Assembly: GCF_032401055.1 (NCBI RefSeq)
Contig: NZ_CP135529.1
Span: 1,364,001 to 1,428,000, forward strand
Source of the DNA: Tardiphaga sp. 709
GTDB lineage: Bacteria > Pseudomonadota > Alphaproteobacteria > Rhizobiales > Xanthobacteraceae
Length of the DNA: 64,000 bases
Direction of reading: 5' to 3'
The translations under genes were made by a program, and so were the position numbers. The notes beneath the pieces were generated by a model. That model ran no database searches, had not been told where the DNA came from, and saw only the letters and a list, made by a program, of their open reading frames with translations. Shown in pieces: positions 34,628 to 47,170 of the stretch; within the stretch, counting starts at the first letter, position 1, and each line of letters starts with the position of its first letter.

Positions 34628-36448
34628 ATGGCTAATCAGGCGCGAAAAGACAAATTCCTGGCAGTATTGACCGAACTTGGCGGCTCCGCCGGCAACAGTC
34701 GCTTGCGCGAGGCGCTGCAGTGGCAAGAAACAACCTACAACGCGGTGAAGGAAGATCTGGTCGCCGAGGGCGTCGTGACGCCCGGCCGTGGTCGCGGCGG
34801 TTCGGTCGCGCTGGCTGCCCCCATCGTGGTTGAAGCCAAGAAACCAGCGAAGGTCGATGCTCCCGCCAAACCTGCCTCGGTCAATGACAAGGGAAAGACC
34901 AAAGGCGGCGATCTCGGCTTTGAAACTGAGTTGTTCAAGGCGGCCGACAAGTTGCGCGGCAATATGGAGCCGTCAGATTACAAGCACGTGGCGCTGGGTC
35001 TGATCTTTCTCAAGCACATCTCCGACAGTTTCGAGGCCAAGCGCGCCGAGCTGCTGGCCGACTATCCGGACGGCGCCGAAGATCCCGACGAATATGCAGC
35101 CGACAACGTATTCTGGGTGCCTAAGGAGGCGCGCTGGTCGCATTTGCAGGCCAATGCCAAGCAGCCGTCGATCGGCAAGATGATTGACGAGGCCATGATC
35201 GCCATCGAGAAGCGAAATGAAACGCTCAAAGGCGTGCTGCCAAAGGAATATGCCCGCCCCGCGCTCAACGCGGTGATGCTCGGCGAACTGATCGATCTGA
35301 TCTCCGGCATCGCGCTCGGCCAGGACAAGGGCGAAGCGCGCGACGTGCTCGGCCGTGTCTATGAATATTTTCTGGGCCAGTTCGCCGGTTCCGAAGGCAA
35401 GCGCGGCGGCGAGTTCTATACGCCGCGCTCGGTGGTGCGGGTGATGGTCGAGATGATCGAGCCGTTTAAGGGCCGCGTCTATGATCCCTGCTGCGGTTCC
35501 GGCGGCATGTTCGTGCAGTCCGAGAAATTCGCGCTGGAGCACGAGGGTCGCATCGGCGATATGGCGATCTATGGCCAAGAGTCGAACTATACGACGTGGC
35601 GGCTGTGCAAGATGAACCTTGCGGTTCGCGGCATCGACTGCGACATTAAGTGGAACAGCGAGGGTAGCTTCCACAAGGACGAGTTGCGCGACCTCAAGGC
35701 GGACTACGTGCTCGCCAACCCGCCGTTCAATATTTCTGACTGGGGCGGCGACCGGCTGCGCGAAGACGTGCGCTGGAAATATGGCGCGCCGCCGGTCGGG
35801 AACGCGAATTACGGCTGGCTGCAGCACATCGTGCACCACCTGGCGCCATCCGGCACAGCCGGCGTGGTGTTGGCCAACGGCTCGATGTCATCGACGCAAA
35901 GCGGCGAGGACACCATCCGCCGCGCGCTGATCGAGGGTGTGGACGGCAAGCCCGGCGTCGTTGATTGCATGATCGCCCTGCCCGGCCAGCTATTTTATTC
36001 GACACAGATTCCCGTCTGCCTCTGGTTTCTTGCCCGGGACAAATCGAACGGCATCGCCATGGACGCGAAGCTTCGTGATCGACGCAACGAGATCCTGTTC
36101 ATCGATGCTCGCAAGCTTGGCCACATGGTCGACCGGACGCGTAAGGAATTCTCCGACGCCGACATCGACAAGATCACTCGCGCCTATCATGCTTGGCGCG
36201 GTGAAAGCGCTGCAGGTACTTATGTGGACGAGCCTGGATTTTGCAAGGCAGCCACTCTCGCGGAAGTCCAACAGCAAGCTCACGTATTGACGCCGGGACG
36301 ATATGTTGGGAGCGCTGAAGTTGCGGAGATTGACGGGGCGTTCAGAGATCGATTTGCAGAGCTCGCCAAACAGCTTCGCGGCCAATTTGCAGATGCAGAT
36401 GCGCTGTCAGCGCGGATCGTAACAAATCTACAAAACGTGGTGAGTTGA
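34628..36448 (+). CDS. hsdM: Type I restriction-modification, methyltransferase subunit
   Basis: 606 residues from ATG 34628 (GGGGCGG just upstream); ATG 34604 is an alternative. Residues 1-65 form a winged-HTH-like module ending in a GRGRGGSV hinge, followed by a Lys/Pro linker, HsdM N domain (about 95-240) and N6-adenine methyltransferase domain: AdoMet motif [13 protein letters not shown] and catalytic motif [13 protein letters not shown]. It methylates adenine in the host recognition site, and with HsdR and HsdS it cuts unmodified DNA. hsdS overlaps its stop by one base. Confidence 0.95.
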   Translation: MANQARKDKFLAVLTELGGSAGNSRLREALQWQETTYNAVKEDLVAEGVVTPGRGRGGSVALAAPIVVEAKKPAKVDAPAKPASVNDKGKTKGGDLGFETELFKAADKLRGNMEPSDYKHVALGLIFLKHISDSFEAKRAELLADYPDGAEDPDEYAADNVFWVPKEARWSHLQANAKQPSIGKMIDEAMIAIEKRNETLKGVLPKEYARPALNAVMLGELIDLISGIALGQDKGEARDVLGRVYEYFLGQFAGSEGKRGGEFYTPRSVVRVMVEMIEPFKGRVYDPCCGSGGMFVQSEKFALEHEGRIGDMAIYGQESNYTTWRLCKMNLAVRGIDCDIKWNSEGSFHKDELRDLKADYVLANPPFNISDWGGDRLREDVRWKYGAPPVGNANYGWLQHIVHHLAPSGTAGVVLANGSMSSTQSGEDTIRRALIEGVDGKPGVVDCMIALPGQLFYSTQIPVCLWFLARDKSNGIAMDAKLRDRRNEILFIDARKLGHMVDRTRKEFSDADIDKITRAYHAWRGESAAGTYVDEPGFCKAATLAEVQQQAHVLTPGRYVGSAEVAEIDGAFRDRFAELAKQLRGQFADADALSARIVTNLQNVVS

Positions 36449-37833
36449 TGGCTCGAAGCCAAACTATTACAGGCGGACGCGATGCGACCGCCGCAGTAAT
36501 TCCAGGGCGATACGCGCTCTCCGTTGGGTCCCCAAACCTTCCAGCACCGAATGGGTGGACTTGGACAGCCTTATCGTCAGTTGCGCGGCTTGAGTCTGGA
36601 CATACACCCAGCAGGCGACACCCCGAATATTGGGGTGGCTCAATTCCTTGGATCGGCATTCGTGACGCCACCGGGAACCACGGCCGCGTCATTCATGAGA
36701 CCATAGAGTGTACTAACGAGTTGGGGATTACCAATTCCTCAGCGCGCGTCCTCCCCCAAAACACTGTTTGCTTATCGAGGACTGCATCTGTTGGATACGT
36801 CGTGGTTATGGGGCGCCCAATGTCGACCAGCCAAGACTTTGTAAATTGGATTTGCTCGGACGCGCTAAATCCTCATTTTCTAAAGTATGTCCTGCTGGCT
36901 GAGCGAGAAGCTCTTTTAAAGTTCGCAGTAGGAAGCGTTCACCAAACGATATACTTCCCGGAGGCAAAAGCTTTCCACATCTGTATGCCTAATCGGGAAG
37001 CACAAGACTCGATTGTCGAAGTCCTTGGTGCCCTCGACGACAAGATCGAGTTGAACCGGCGGATGAACGAGACGCTGGAAGCGATGGCGCGGGCGATCTT
37101 CAAGGACTGGTTCGTCGATTTCGGCCCAACCCGCGCCAAGGTGGAAGGCCGTGCGCCGTATCTGGCGGCGGATGTGTGGGCTTTGTTTCCAGATACTCTC
37201 GATAAAGAGGGTAAGCCAACCAGTTGGGCCAACGTTCCGCTAAGCGATCTGGTTGAAGTGAACCCATCTGAGCCCTTGGCGCGCGGAAAAACTGCTCCTT
37301 ATCTCGACATGGGCGCCCTTCCGACCGTCGGCCCTAATACCGAGGACTATGTCCTTCGGGATTTTGGATCAGGCATGCGCTTTCGCAATGGCGATGCTCT
37401 TTTCGCCCGAATTACGCCCTGTCTGGAAAACGGCAAGACCGCTTTCGTTCAGTGCCTTCCTAAAGGGATAATTGGATGGGGCTCGACGGAATTCATTGTG
37501 CTCCGCTCGCGCCTCCCCGTCCCAAAGCCACTTGCTTATTTGATAGCGCGCGATCCAGATTTTCGCGCAAATGCCATTCGGAGCATGACCGGCACATCGG
37601 GGCGACAGAGAGCGACTAACGCTGCTGTATCTGCGTATCTAGTGACGCGTCCTACAAGTAATAAGTTATGGGCAATGTTAGGCACCGCGATCGATCCTAT
37701 GTTTGAACGCATTGCCGCCAACGATACTGAGTCAAAAGCCCTCGCCGCCACCCGTGATCTCCTGCTCCCCAAACTGATGTCTGGCGAAATCCACATCAAG
37801 GACGCCGAAAAAATCGCCGGGGAAGCCGCATGA
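36448..37833 (+). CDS. hsdS: Type I restriction-modification, specificity subunit
   Basis: 461 residues from ATG 36448 (TGATG with the hsdM stop). Two target-recognition domains, about 30-180 and 255-400, are separated by the conserved helical spacer (ALDDKIELNRRMNETLEAMA, then IFKDWFVDFGPTR), and a second spacer-like helix is at the end (SKALAATRDLLLPKLMSGEI). TRD1 begins LSSVARLESGHTPSRRHPEY. TRD sequence and base use differ from hsdM, as expected for the variable subunit. The recognition site cannot be read from sequence. Confidence 0.94.
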   Translation: MARSQTITGGRDATAAVIPGRYALSVGSPNLPAPNGWTWTALSSVARLESGHTPSRRHPEYWGGSIPWIGIRDATGNHGRVIHETIECTNELGITNSSARVLPQNTVCLSRTASVGYVVVMGRPMSTSQDFVNWICSDALNPHFLKYVLLAEREALLKFAVGSVHQTIYFPEAKAFHICMPNREAQDSIVEVLGALDDKIELNRRMNETLEAMARAIFKDWFVDFGPTRAKVEGRAPYLAADVWALFPDTLDKEGKPTSWANVPLSDLVEVNPSEPLARGKTAPYLDMGALPTVGPNTEDYVLRDFGSGMRFRNGDALFARITPCLENGKTAFVQCLPKGIIGWGSTEFIVLRSRLPVPKPLAYLIARDPDFRANAIRSMTGTSGRQRATNAAVSAYLVTRPTSNKLWAMLGTAIDPMFERIAANDTESKALAATRDLLLPKLMSGEIHIKDAEKIAGEAA

Positions 37834-38060
37834 GTTCTGTGGACGGCAGCGTCTGGCTGACTCAGGCCGATATCGGCTTGCTGTTCGACACCACCAAGCG
37901 GAATGTCAACCTGCACTTCAAGACCATCTTTGCCGAAGCGGAACTGACTGAGGGGGTAGTTGTCAAGGAATCCTTGACAACTGCGGCAGACAGCAAGCGC
38001 TATGCCACAAAGCTTTACAACCTCGATGCCATCCTAGCGGACACGCGAAGCTCATCATGA
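37830..38060 (+). pseudogene. Truncated RhuM-family protein in the R-M operon
   Basis: 76 residues, overlapping hsdS by ATGA. VWLTQADIGLLFDTTKRNVN, NLHFKTIFAEAEL, then VVKESLTTAADSKRYATKLY and YNLDAIL match the N-terminal BRO/RhuM-like region. Full RhuM proteins run to roughly 300 residues; here the frame stops after DTRSSS, so it is the 5' fragment of a gene lost between hsdS and hsdR. RhuM genes commonly sit inside type I R-M operons. The fragment may still be translated. Confidence 0.8.
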
Positions 38061-38092
38061 GCGTCCTCATCATTAGCTGAACGGAGATCGCC

Positions 38093-41323
<3,231 letters not shown>

Positions 41324-41343
41324 GCGGGACTTATTCTCAATCG

Positions 41344-42168
41344 TCAGAACTTTTCGCCAAACAACTTATTCAACTCCCCGCCCCTCGCCCCATTGGCAAA
41401 GGCCGTAAACGTCCCCTGCCCGGCGATCTCCTGCGAGGCCTGCATAAAGCCGGCCCAGGCCATGCGGGCCAGTGAGCCGCCGACGCTGATGCGGCGGACG
41501 CCGAGCGAGGCCAGATGCTGCACGGTCATGGTCGGCTGCACGGTGAGGACATTGAGCGGCTTGCCGCCCAGCGCCTGCACCAGCGTGGTGATCTCCGCGT
41601 CGGAGGCGACACCCGGCGCATAAAGGCAATCGGCGCCGGCCTCCGCAAAGGCGACCAGCCGCGCGGTGGTCTTTGTTAGGTCGCGCTCGCCATGCAGAAA
41701 GCCTTCGCAGCGCGCCACCAGCATGACGGCGGGATCGACCCCATCGATGGCGGCGCGGGCGGCCTTGATGCGCTCCACTGCCAGCACGTCGTCATAGAGC
41801 GGCTGGTCGGCGCGGCCGGTGGAATTCTCGATGGATAGGCCCGAGATGCCGCTCGCCACGGCGCGGGCGACATTGGCGGCGACGCCTGCGGGGTCATCGG
41901 CAAAGCCGTTCTCGAAATCGGCATTCACGGGCAGATCGGTGGCGGCGGAGAGCAGCGCGAGGTGCTCGATAACGTCGTCGGCCGTGACCTTGTTGTCGGG
42001 GCGGCCGGTGGACCAGGCATAGCCGGCAGAGGTCGAGGCCAGCGCCTTGAAGCCGAGGTGGGCGAGATAGCGCGCCGAGCCGACATCCCAGGGATTGGGG
42101 AGGACGAAACAGCCGGACTCATGGAGCTTGCGGAAATTGGCGCGCTTCTCGGCGGTGGAGATGGTCAT
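41344..42168 (-). CDS. Isocitrate lyase/PEP mutase family protein
   Basis: 274 residues, TIM-barrel lyase of the ICL/PEPM superfamily. LPVNADFENGFADDP carries the metal-binding Asp-x-Glu; VARCEGFLHGERDL and GADCLYAPGVA are the later conserved loops. The isocitrate-lyase KKCGH motif is absent, so it is the oxaloacetate decarboxylase/carboxy-PEP-mutase-like group found widely in proteobacteria. GGAGG lies seven bases before ATG 42168. Convergent with hsdR (20 bp between stops). Substrate undefined. Confidence 0.88.
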   Translation of the reverse strand: MTISTAEKRANFRKLHESGCFVLPNPWDVGSARYLAHLGFKALASTSAGYAWSTGRPDNKVTADDVIEHLALLSAATDLPVNADFENGFADDPAGVAANVARAVASGISGLSIENSTGRADQPLYDDVLAVERIKAARAAIDGVDPAVMLVARCEGFLHGERDLTKTTARLVAFAEAGADCLYAPGVASDAEITTLVQALGGKPLNVLTVQPTMTVQHLASLGVRRISVGGSLARMAWAGFMQASQEIAGQGTFTAFANGARGGELNKLFGEKF

Positions 42169-42245
42169 GGGGCCTCCCGGTCTTAGTGCCGCGTTGATCG
42201 CGGCTGGTCACCGCCATCGTAGCCCGGGATGCGTCATTGATCACG

Positions 42246-42392
42246 CCGTCATTCCCCGGCACACCAATTGGTGTGCCTGAGGGCGCGCCTCTTGGCGCGA
42301 ACCCGGAATCCCAACATGGGAGTCTCCGGTGAGCCAAGCCATTCCGGGATTCCGGGTTCGCGTGCGAAGCGGCACGCGCCCCGAAATGACAG
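42246..42392. repeat. Extragenic palindromic element, family A
   Basis: GTCATTCCCCGG at the left and CGCGCCCCGAAATGAC at the right, with inner GAACCCGGAATCCC / GGATTCCGGGTTCGC arms and a small ACACCAATTGGTGT palindrome. Less perfect than the 16.0-kb copy. It lies between the trmJ stop and the lyase start. Confidence 0.75.
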
Positions 42393-42396
42393 TTGG

Positions 42397-43611
42397 TCAG
42401 CCCTGCCCCGGCATCCCGCTGGCCAGAAGCGCTTCCAACCGGTCCAGCTCCGGCGCGATGTCCCGCGTCACGTCCTCGGCTGTCATCGCGATCACGCGAT
42501 AACCGCGTTCTTCCAGCCAGGCCTTCCGGGCGGCGCGGTCGCTGACAATCACCTCGGTCTCGCCGGGATTGACCAGCTCGATGGCGATCCGCTCCGGGAA
42601 TGAGACGAAATCCGGGATGTGGCGGCCGACCGGGGTCTGGCGCTTGAACTGGCCGGCGAAGCGGCGATCGGCGCGGAGCTGGTCCCACATGAGGCGCTCG
42701 GCATCGGTCGGGTTGCGGCGGAGCATGCGCGCGAGGCCGCGCACCGTGCCGCTCTCATGCGGCTGTTGACCCTTGCCGTGTTCGGCCAGCAGCGCCCGCA
42801 GCCGGGTGGCCTGTTCGCCGTCGAGCACGCCGCCCTTGGCCGGGCCCTTGCGGCCCTCGGCTATGGCCATCACCACGCCGTGCAAGGTGTGCATGTCCTG
42901 CTTGGTCGGCTCCATCCGGGTGAAGATGTTGCGCAGGTTGACCAGCATGGTGTCGCGCTTTTCCGGCGGGCGCAGGAACTCGACCTTGTCGAGTTCGCCG
43001 ACAAGGTTGTCGAAAAAGGCCGTCATCTGGTGCTGGGCCGCCGGCTCCGACCGCTCCGGCATCGCATAGGGCAGCGCGTTGGACGTGGCCTGCTTGAACC
43101 ATTCATAGCCGCAGAGGAGAACCGCCTGGGCGAGGTTGAGCGAGGCGAAAGCCGGGTTGACCGGGAAGGTGATGATCCGGTTGGCGAGCGCGACTTCCTC
43201 GTTCTGCAGTCCGTAGCGCTCGCGGCCGAACAGGATGCCGGCGGTCGCCCCAGTGGCGACATGGGCGATGGTCTCGGCGGCCGCGGCCTCGGGCGCGACC
43301 ACCGGCTTGGCCTGATCATGCGCCCGGGCGGTGGTGGCAAATAGCAGCGTGCAATCGGCGACCGCCTGCTCGACGGTGTCGAACAGCTCGACCTTGTCGA
43401 GGATGTGATCGGCGCCGGAGGCCGCCCGGCGGGCATGGACGTTCGGCCAGCCATCACGGGGATTGACGAGGCGCAGCCGGGTCAGGCCGAAATTGCCCAT
43501 GGCCCGCGCGCACATTCCGATATTCTCGCCGAGCTGCGGTTCGACGAGGATGACAACGGGACCGACCAGGTCGGTATGCGCCTTGGTAGAGTCGGTGCCT
43601 GAACCGGACAT
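42397..43611 (-). CDS. trmJ: tRNA 2'-O-methyltransferase TrmJ fused to a DUF559 domain
   Basis: 404 residues. Residues 15-260 are a SPOUT methyltransferase: VVILVEPQLGENIGMCARAM, FGRERYGLQNEEV and the knot motif FASLNLAQAVLLCGYEW, the TrmJ signature (Nm32 of tRNA). Residues about 295-395 are DUF559 (Vsr/PD-(D/E)XK-like): MLRRNPTDAERLMWDQLRA, RRQTPVGRHIPDF-like FKRQTPVGRHIPDFVS and AWLEERGYRVI. In usual DUF559 a His follows IELDG; here IELVNPGET suggests that half of the active site is altered. The methyltransferase part looks intact. A 21-bp tandem repeat lies upstream. Confidence 0.92.
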   Translation of the reverse strand: MSGSGTDSTKAHTDLVGPVVILVEPQLGENIGMCARAMGNFGLTRLRLVNPRDGWPNVHARRAASGADHILDKVELFDTVEQAVADCTLLFATTARAHDQAKPVVAPEAAAAETIAHVATGATAGILFGRERYGLQNEEVALANRIITFPVNPAFASLNLAQAVLLCGYEWFKQATSNALPYAMPERSEPAAQHQMTAFFDNLVGELDKVEFLRPPEKRDTMLVNLRNIFTRMEPTKQDMHTLHGVVMAIAEGRKGPAKGGVLDGEQATRLRALLAEHGKGQQPHESGTVRGLARMLRRNPTDAERLMWDQLRADRRFAGQFKRQTPVGRHIPDFVSFPERIAIELVNPGETEVIVSDRAARKAWLEERGYRVIAMTAEDVTRDIAPELDRLEALLASGMPGQG

Positions 43612-43935
43612 CGCACTTCACTTTCTGATTCAATCTCTGAAGGTCTTGAATCAACCCGTGAAGGTTTTGATTCAACACCTCATCCGGGCCCCCTGGCGAT
43701 CGCCACATTGTTGAGCGATACAAAGGACTTAGCCGGGCATCTGGATGCGAATAACCCGCTCTGCGGGGCGATTCACGATGCAGCCCTACGACGAATTGCC
43801 GGCGGATGCCAGACGTGGCCTGCCTGCCGCCTCATGATCCGGATGAAGGCGGGTTCCCGGCCAAGCGCTCGTGATTTGCGGGTCGTAACAGGGGGCGGGT
43901 AATGTGCCGCTCCCGGGAATGACCTAGCAGCCTTC
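43612..43935. other. Divergent intergenic region, trmJ / carbamoyltransferase
   Basis: 324 bp with no credible ORF. Near the trmJ side it holds the 21-bp direct repeats (43638-43676). Promoters for both genes must be here but no strong boxes stand out. Confidence 0.5.
43638..43676. repeat. Two 18-bp direct repeats with 21-bp period
   Basis: TGAAGGTCTTGAATCAAC (43638-43655) and TGAAGGTTTTGATTCAAC (43659-43676) differ at two positions and contain the palindromic TTGAWTCAA. A TGATTCAA half lies just before (43626-43633). The 21-bp period (two helical turns) 27-65 bp upstream of trmJ suggests an operator. Confidence 0.55.
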
Positions 43936-45660
43936 ATGCCTCAGCTTATCCTCAGTGTTCACTCCGGCGTCCATGACGCCGCCGTCGCCATTTTCGAAGA
44001 TTACGACCTGAAGGCTGCCATTGCGCTGGAGCGACTGACCCGGCGCAAGAGCGACGGCAGTGTTCATCCCGATGCGGCCATCGACGAGGTGCTGTCGATC
44101 GCCGGTGCCACCCGGCGCGATATCGACGTCGTCGCCACCAGCCGCGCGATGTTTCCCAAGGCCTACTTCCCCCGCCTCGGCGGCCTCCGCTGGCTGCGCG
44201 AGCAGTATCGCAGCCGGGTCGGCAAGGACCGCTTGCTGCTCGGCGCCGAGCAGCATCGCTACCGCGCGCCGCGGGCCGAGGACGTGTTCGATGCCGCGGC
44301 CTGGCGGCACGACGGCGGTTTCCGCGACGACGCCGAAGTCCATTTCTACAACCACCACGAAGCGCATGCGCTGCCCACTCTGTTCTACAGCCCGTGGCCG
44401 GATGCCCTGCTGGTGACGGCCGATGGCGGCGGCGACAATGTCAATTACAGCTACCGGCACTTCACTGAGGGCCGCCTGACGACGCTCTACGGCGACGACG
44501 CCTGTCTGTTCCTGCCAAATCCCGTCGACAGCCTCGGCCGTGCCTATAGCGCGGCGACCAAGTCGCTTGGATTTCGGCCCAACCGGCACGAGGGCAAGCT
44601 CACCGGGCTCGCGGCCATGGGGAAACCGACAGTGGCCGAGACGATCGCCGGGTATTTTTCGGTCGCCCCGGACGGACGTATCCAGTCCAGCTTTCGCAGC
44701 TATCACCAGATGAACGCGCTGATGCGCCAGCTGGCCAAACAGGCCGGCCGGGAGGATTTTGCGGCGTCGATCCAGAAGGTGCTGGAAGACACCATGCTGC
44801 TGTCGCTGCAGCGCCTTTTGCAGCGGCATCCGGCGCGACATGTCGGCCTGTCCGGCGGCGTGTTCGCCAACGTCAAGCTCAACCGCCTGCTCGCGGAGCA
44901 ATTGCCGATCGATGAACTCTTCATTTTCCCGGCGATGGGCGACGACGGCCTGCCGATCGGCGGTGCGCTGTCCTACCTGATGCAACGCGACGGCCTTGTG
45001 CCATGGCTGGGCCGCCGCCGCGATCTCGGCAATGTCTATCTCGGCCGCGATTTTCAGGCCGGGCTCGACGACGGCATCGCAACCACGCCGGGGATTCACC
45101 GCACCGACGAGGCGCCGGTCGACGGCGCGGTGACGCGGCTGGTGGCGGGCGAGATCGGCGCGATCTTCAATGGCCGGATGGAATATGGCCCCCGCGCATT
45201 GGGCGCCCGGACCATCCTCGCCAATCCGGCCCGGCGCGGCACCCACGACCTCTTGAACGAACGGCTGAGCCGTTCCGAATTCATGCCGTTCGCCCCCGTG
45301 ATCACCGCCGAACGGGCTGCGGAGGTGTTCGACGTCAATCCCGTCAATGCGCGCGCCTGCCGCTACATGACCATCGCCTGCGACGTGAGGCCGGAATGGC
45401 GGGGCCGTATCCCCGCGGTGGTCCATGTCGATGGATCCGCGCGGCCTCAGGTGATCGCGCGTCCGGACAACCCGCTCTATTATGACATTGTCGAGGGGTT
45501 TGCAGAGGCCAGCGGATTGCCGGTGCTGGTCAATACCAGCTTCAACGTGCATGAGGAGCCCATCGTCAACAGCCCGGACGAAGCGCTGCGGGCGCTGCTC
45601 GACGGGCGGATCGACTTCCTGGTGACCACGGGCGGCCTGTACCGGCGCGACGCGACGTAA
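43936..45660 (+). CDS. NodU/CmcH-family carbamoyltransferase
   Basis: 574 residues. The N-terminal Kae1-like (ASKHA) half shows ILSVHSGVHDAAVAIF, the metal site FYNHHEAHALPTL and VTADGGGDN; the C-terminal YrdC-like half has IFNGRMEYGPRALGARTILA and VLVNTSFNVHEEPIV. Such enzymes use carbamoyl phosphate and ATP to O-carbamoylate sugars, nod factors or antibiotics. No nod or antibiotic genes are near; it stands alone before icd, so the acceptor is unknown. All key motifs appear intact, and the length is normal for NodU. Confidence 0.9.
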   Translation: MPQLILSVHSGVHDAAVAIFEDYDLKAAIALERLTRRKSDGSVHPDAAIDEVLSIAGATRRDIDVVATSRAMFPKAYFPRLGGLRWLREQYRSRVGKDRLLLGAEQHRYRAPRAEDVFDAAAWRHDGGFRDDAEVHFYNHHEAHALPTLFYSPWPDALLVTADGGGDNVNYSYRHFTEGRLTTLYGDDACLFLPNPVDSLGRAYSAATKSLGFRPNRHEGKLTGLAAMGKPTVAETIAGYFSVAPDGRIQSSFRSYHQMNALMRQLAKQAGREDFAASIQKVLEDTMLLSLQRLLQRHPARHVGLSGGVFANVKLNRLLAEQLPIDELFIFPAMGDDGLPIGGALSYLMQRDGLVPWLGRRRDLGNVYLGRDFQAGLDDGIATTPGIHRTDEAPVDGAVTRLVAGEIGAIFNGRMEYGPRALGARTILANPARRGTHDLLNERLSRSEFMPFAPVITAERAAEVFDVNPVNARACRYMTIACDVRPEWRGRIPAVVHVDGSARPQVIARPDNPLYYDIVEGFAEASGLPVLVNTSFNVHEEPIVNSPDEALRALLDGRIDFLVTTGGLYRRDAT

Positions 45661-45863
45661 AGGCACGGCGCAGCCTGCCGGTGACCTGGTACGTGGCGGC
45701 GGGCACCGCGCCGCAGGCTGCATTTTGAGCAAAAACAGCCTGCGTTTTGGGCGCGAAATTGCGCCGAAACTGCATAACGCCCCGGCTTTCGCCGGGTCCT
45801 GCGCGGTGCTATAGCCCCCCTACAAATCACCGCTCCCGCAACGCGCTAAAGGCCCGATCTCCC

Positions 45864-47078
45864 ATGGCAAAAATCAAGGTAACCAACCCCGTCGTCGAAC
45901 TCGACGGCGACGAGATGACCCGGATCATCTGGCAGTACATCAAGGACAAGCTGATCAACCCCTTCCTTGACGTCAACCTGATGTATTTCGACCTCGGGAT
46001 GGAATACCGCGACAAGACCGACGATCAGGTCACCATCGACGCCGCCCACGCGATCAAGAAATACGGCGTCGGCGTGAAGTGCGCCACCATCACCCCCGAT
46101 GAAGCGCGCGTGAAGGAATTCGGCCTCAAGCAGATGTGGAAGTCGCCGAACGGCACCATCCGCAACATCCTCGGCGGCGTGATCTTCCGCGAACCGATCA
46201 TCTGCAGCAACGTGCCGCGCCTGGTCCCCGGCTGGACCAAGCCGATCATCATCGGCCGTCACGCTTTCGGCGATCAGTACCGCGCCACCGACTTCAAGTT
46301 CCCCGGCAAGGGCACCCTGACGATGAAGTTCGTCGGCGAAGACGGCGCCGTGATCGAGCGCGAAGTGTTCCAGTCCCCCGGCGCCGGCGTCGCGCTGGCC
46401 ATGTACAACCTCGACGACTCGATCCGCGACTTCGCCCGCGCATCGCTGAACTATGGCCTGTCGCGCGGCGTTCCGGTCTACCTGTCGACCAAGAACACCA
46501 TCCTCAAGGTCTATGACGGTCGCTTCAAGGACATCTTCCAGGAAATCTTCGACGCCGAATTCAAGACCAAGTTCGACGCCGCCAAGATCACCTATGAGCA
46601 TCGCCTGATCGACGACATGGTGGCTGCCGCCATGAAGTGGTCCGGTGGTTACGTCTGGGCCTGTAAGAATTATGACGGCGACGTGCAGTCCGACACCGTG
46701 GCCCAGGGCTACGGCTCGCTCGGCCTGATGACCTCGGTGCTGCTGACGCCGGACGGTTCGGTGGTGGAAGCCGAAGCCGCCCACGGCACCGTGACCCGTC
46801 ACTACCGCGAGCACCAGAAGGGCAAGGAAACCTCGACCAACTCGATCGCGTCGATCTTCGCCTGGACCCAGGGCCTCGCCCACCGCGCCAAGCTCGACAA
46901 CAATGCCGAGCTGGCGAAGTTCGCCAAGACCCTCGAAAAGGTCTGCGTCGACACCGTCGAGGCCGGCTACATGACCAAGGATCTGGCACTGCTCGTCGGC
47001 GCCGATCAGCGCTGGCTCTCGACCACGGGCTTCCTCGACAAGGTCGCGGAAAACCTGACCAAGGCGCTGGCGGCCTGA
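45864..47078 (+). CDS. icd: NADP-dependent isocitrate dehydrogenase
   Basis: 404 residues from ATG 45864 ([20 protein letters not shown]). Oxidative decarboxylation of isocitrate to 2-oxoglutarate in the TCA cycle; homodimeric, eukaryote-like type II NADP-IDH rather than the E. coli type. Visible: the substrate loop [39 protein letters not shown] with metal-binding Asp, and the NADP-site [16 protein letters not shown] strong terminator follows 29 bp after the stop. Longer upstream starts are not supported. Confidence 0.97.
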   Translation: MAKIKVTNPVVELDGDEMTRIIWQYIKDKLINPFLDVNLMYFDLGMEYRDKTDDQVTIDAAHAIKKYGVGVKCATITPDEARVKEFGLKQMWKSPNGTIRNILGGVIFREPIICSNVPRLVPGWTKPIIIGRHAFGDQYRATDFKFPGKGTLTMKFVGEDGAVIEREVFQSPGAGVALAMYNLDDSIRDFARASLNYGLSRGVPVYLSTKNTILKVYDGRFKDIFQEIFDAEFKTKFDAAKITYEHRLIDDMVAAAMKWSGGYVWACKNYDGDVQSDTVAQGYGSLGLMTSVLLTPDGSVVEAEAAHGTVTRHYREHQKGKETSTNSIASIFAWTQGLAHRAKLDNNAELAKFAKTLEKVCVDTVEAGYMTKDLALLVGADQRWLSTTGFLDKVAENLTKALAA

Positions 47079-47106
47079 TTTCCGCCCGCTCCTGACTGCA
47101 CCATCC

Positions 47107-47144
47107 GAAAGTCCGGGTTGCCTTAGCACCCCGGACTTTCTTTT
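47107..47144 (+). terminator. Intrinsic terminator of icd
   Basis: GAAAGTCCGGG (47107-47117) pairs perfectly with 47130-47140 across a 12-nt loop, followed by TTTT. Confidence 0.9.
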
Positions 47145-47170
47145 GAGACGTTCCGTTTTCGAGGTGACTG

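Noticed and set aside
43924-45732. 602-codon minus-strand ORF opposite the carbamoyltransferase
   Set aside because: Antisense shadow of a clearly conserved gene; no recognisable motifs and typical GC-rich mirror composition.
45781-45796. CCCGGC-GCCGGG hairpin as terminator of the carbamoyltransferase
   Set aside because: Short stem with no T-tract and placed close to icd, so function not supported.
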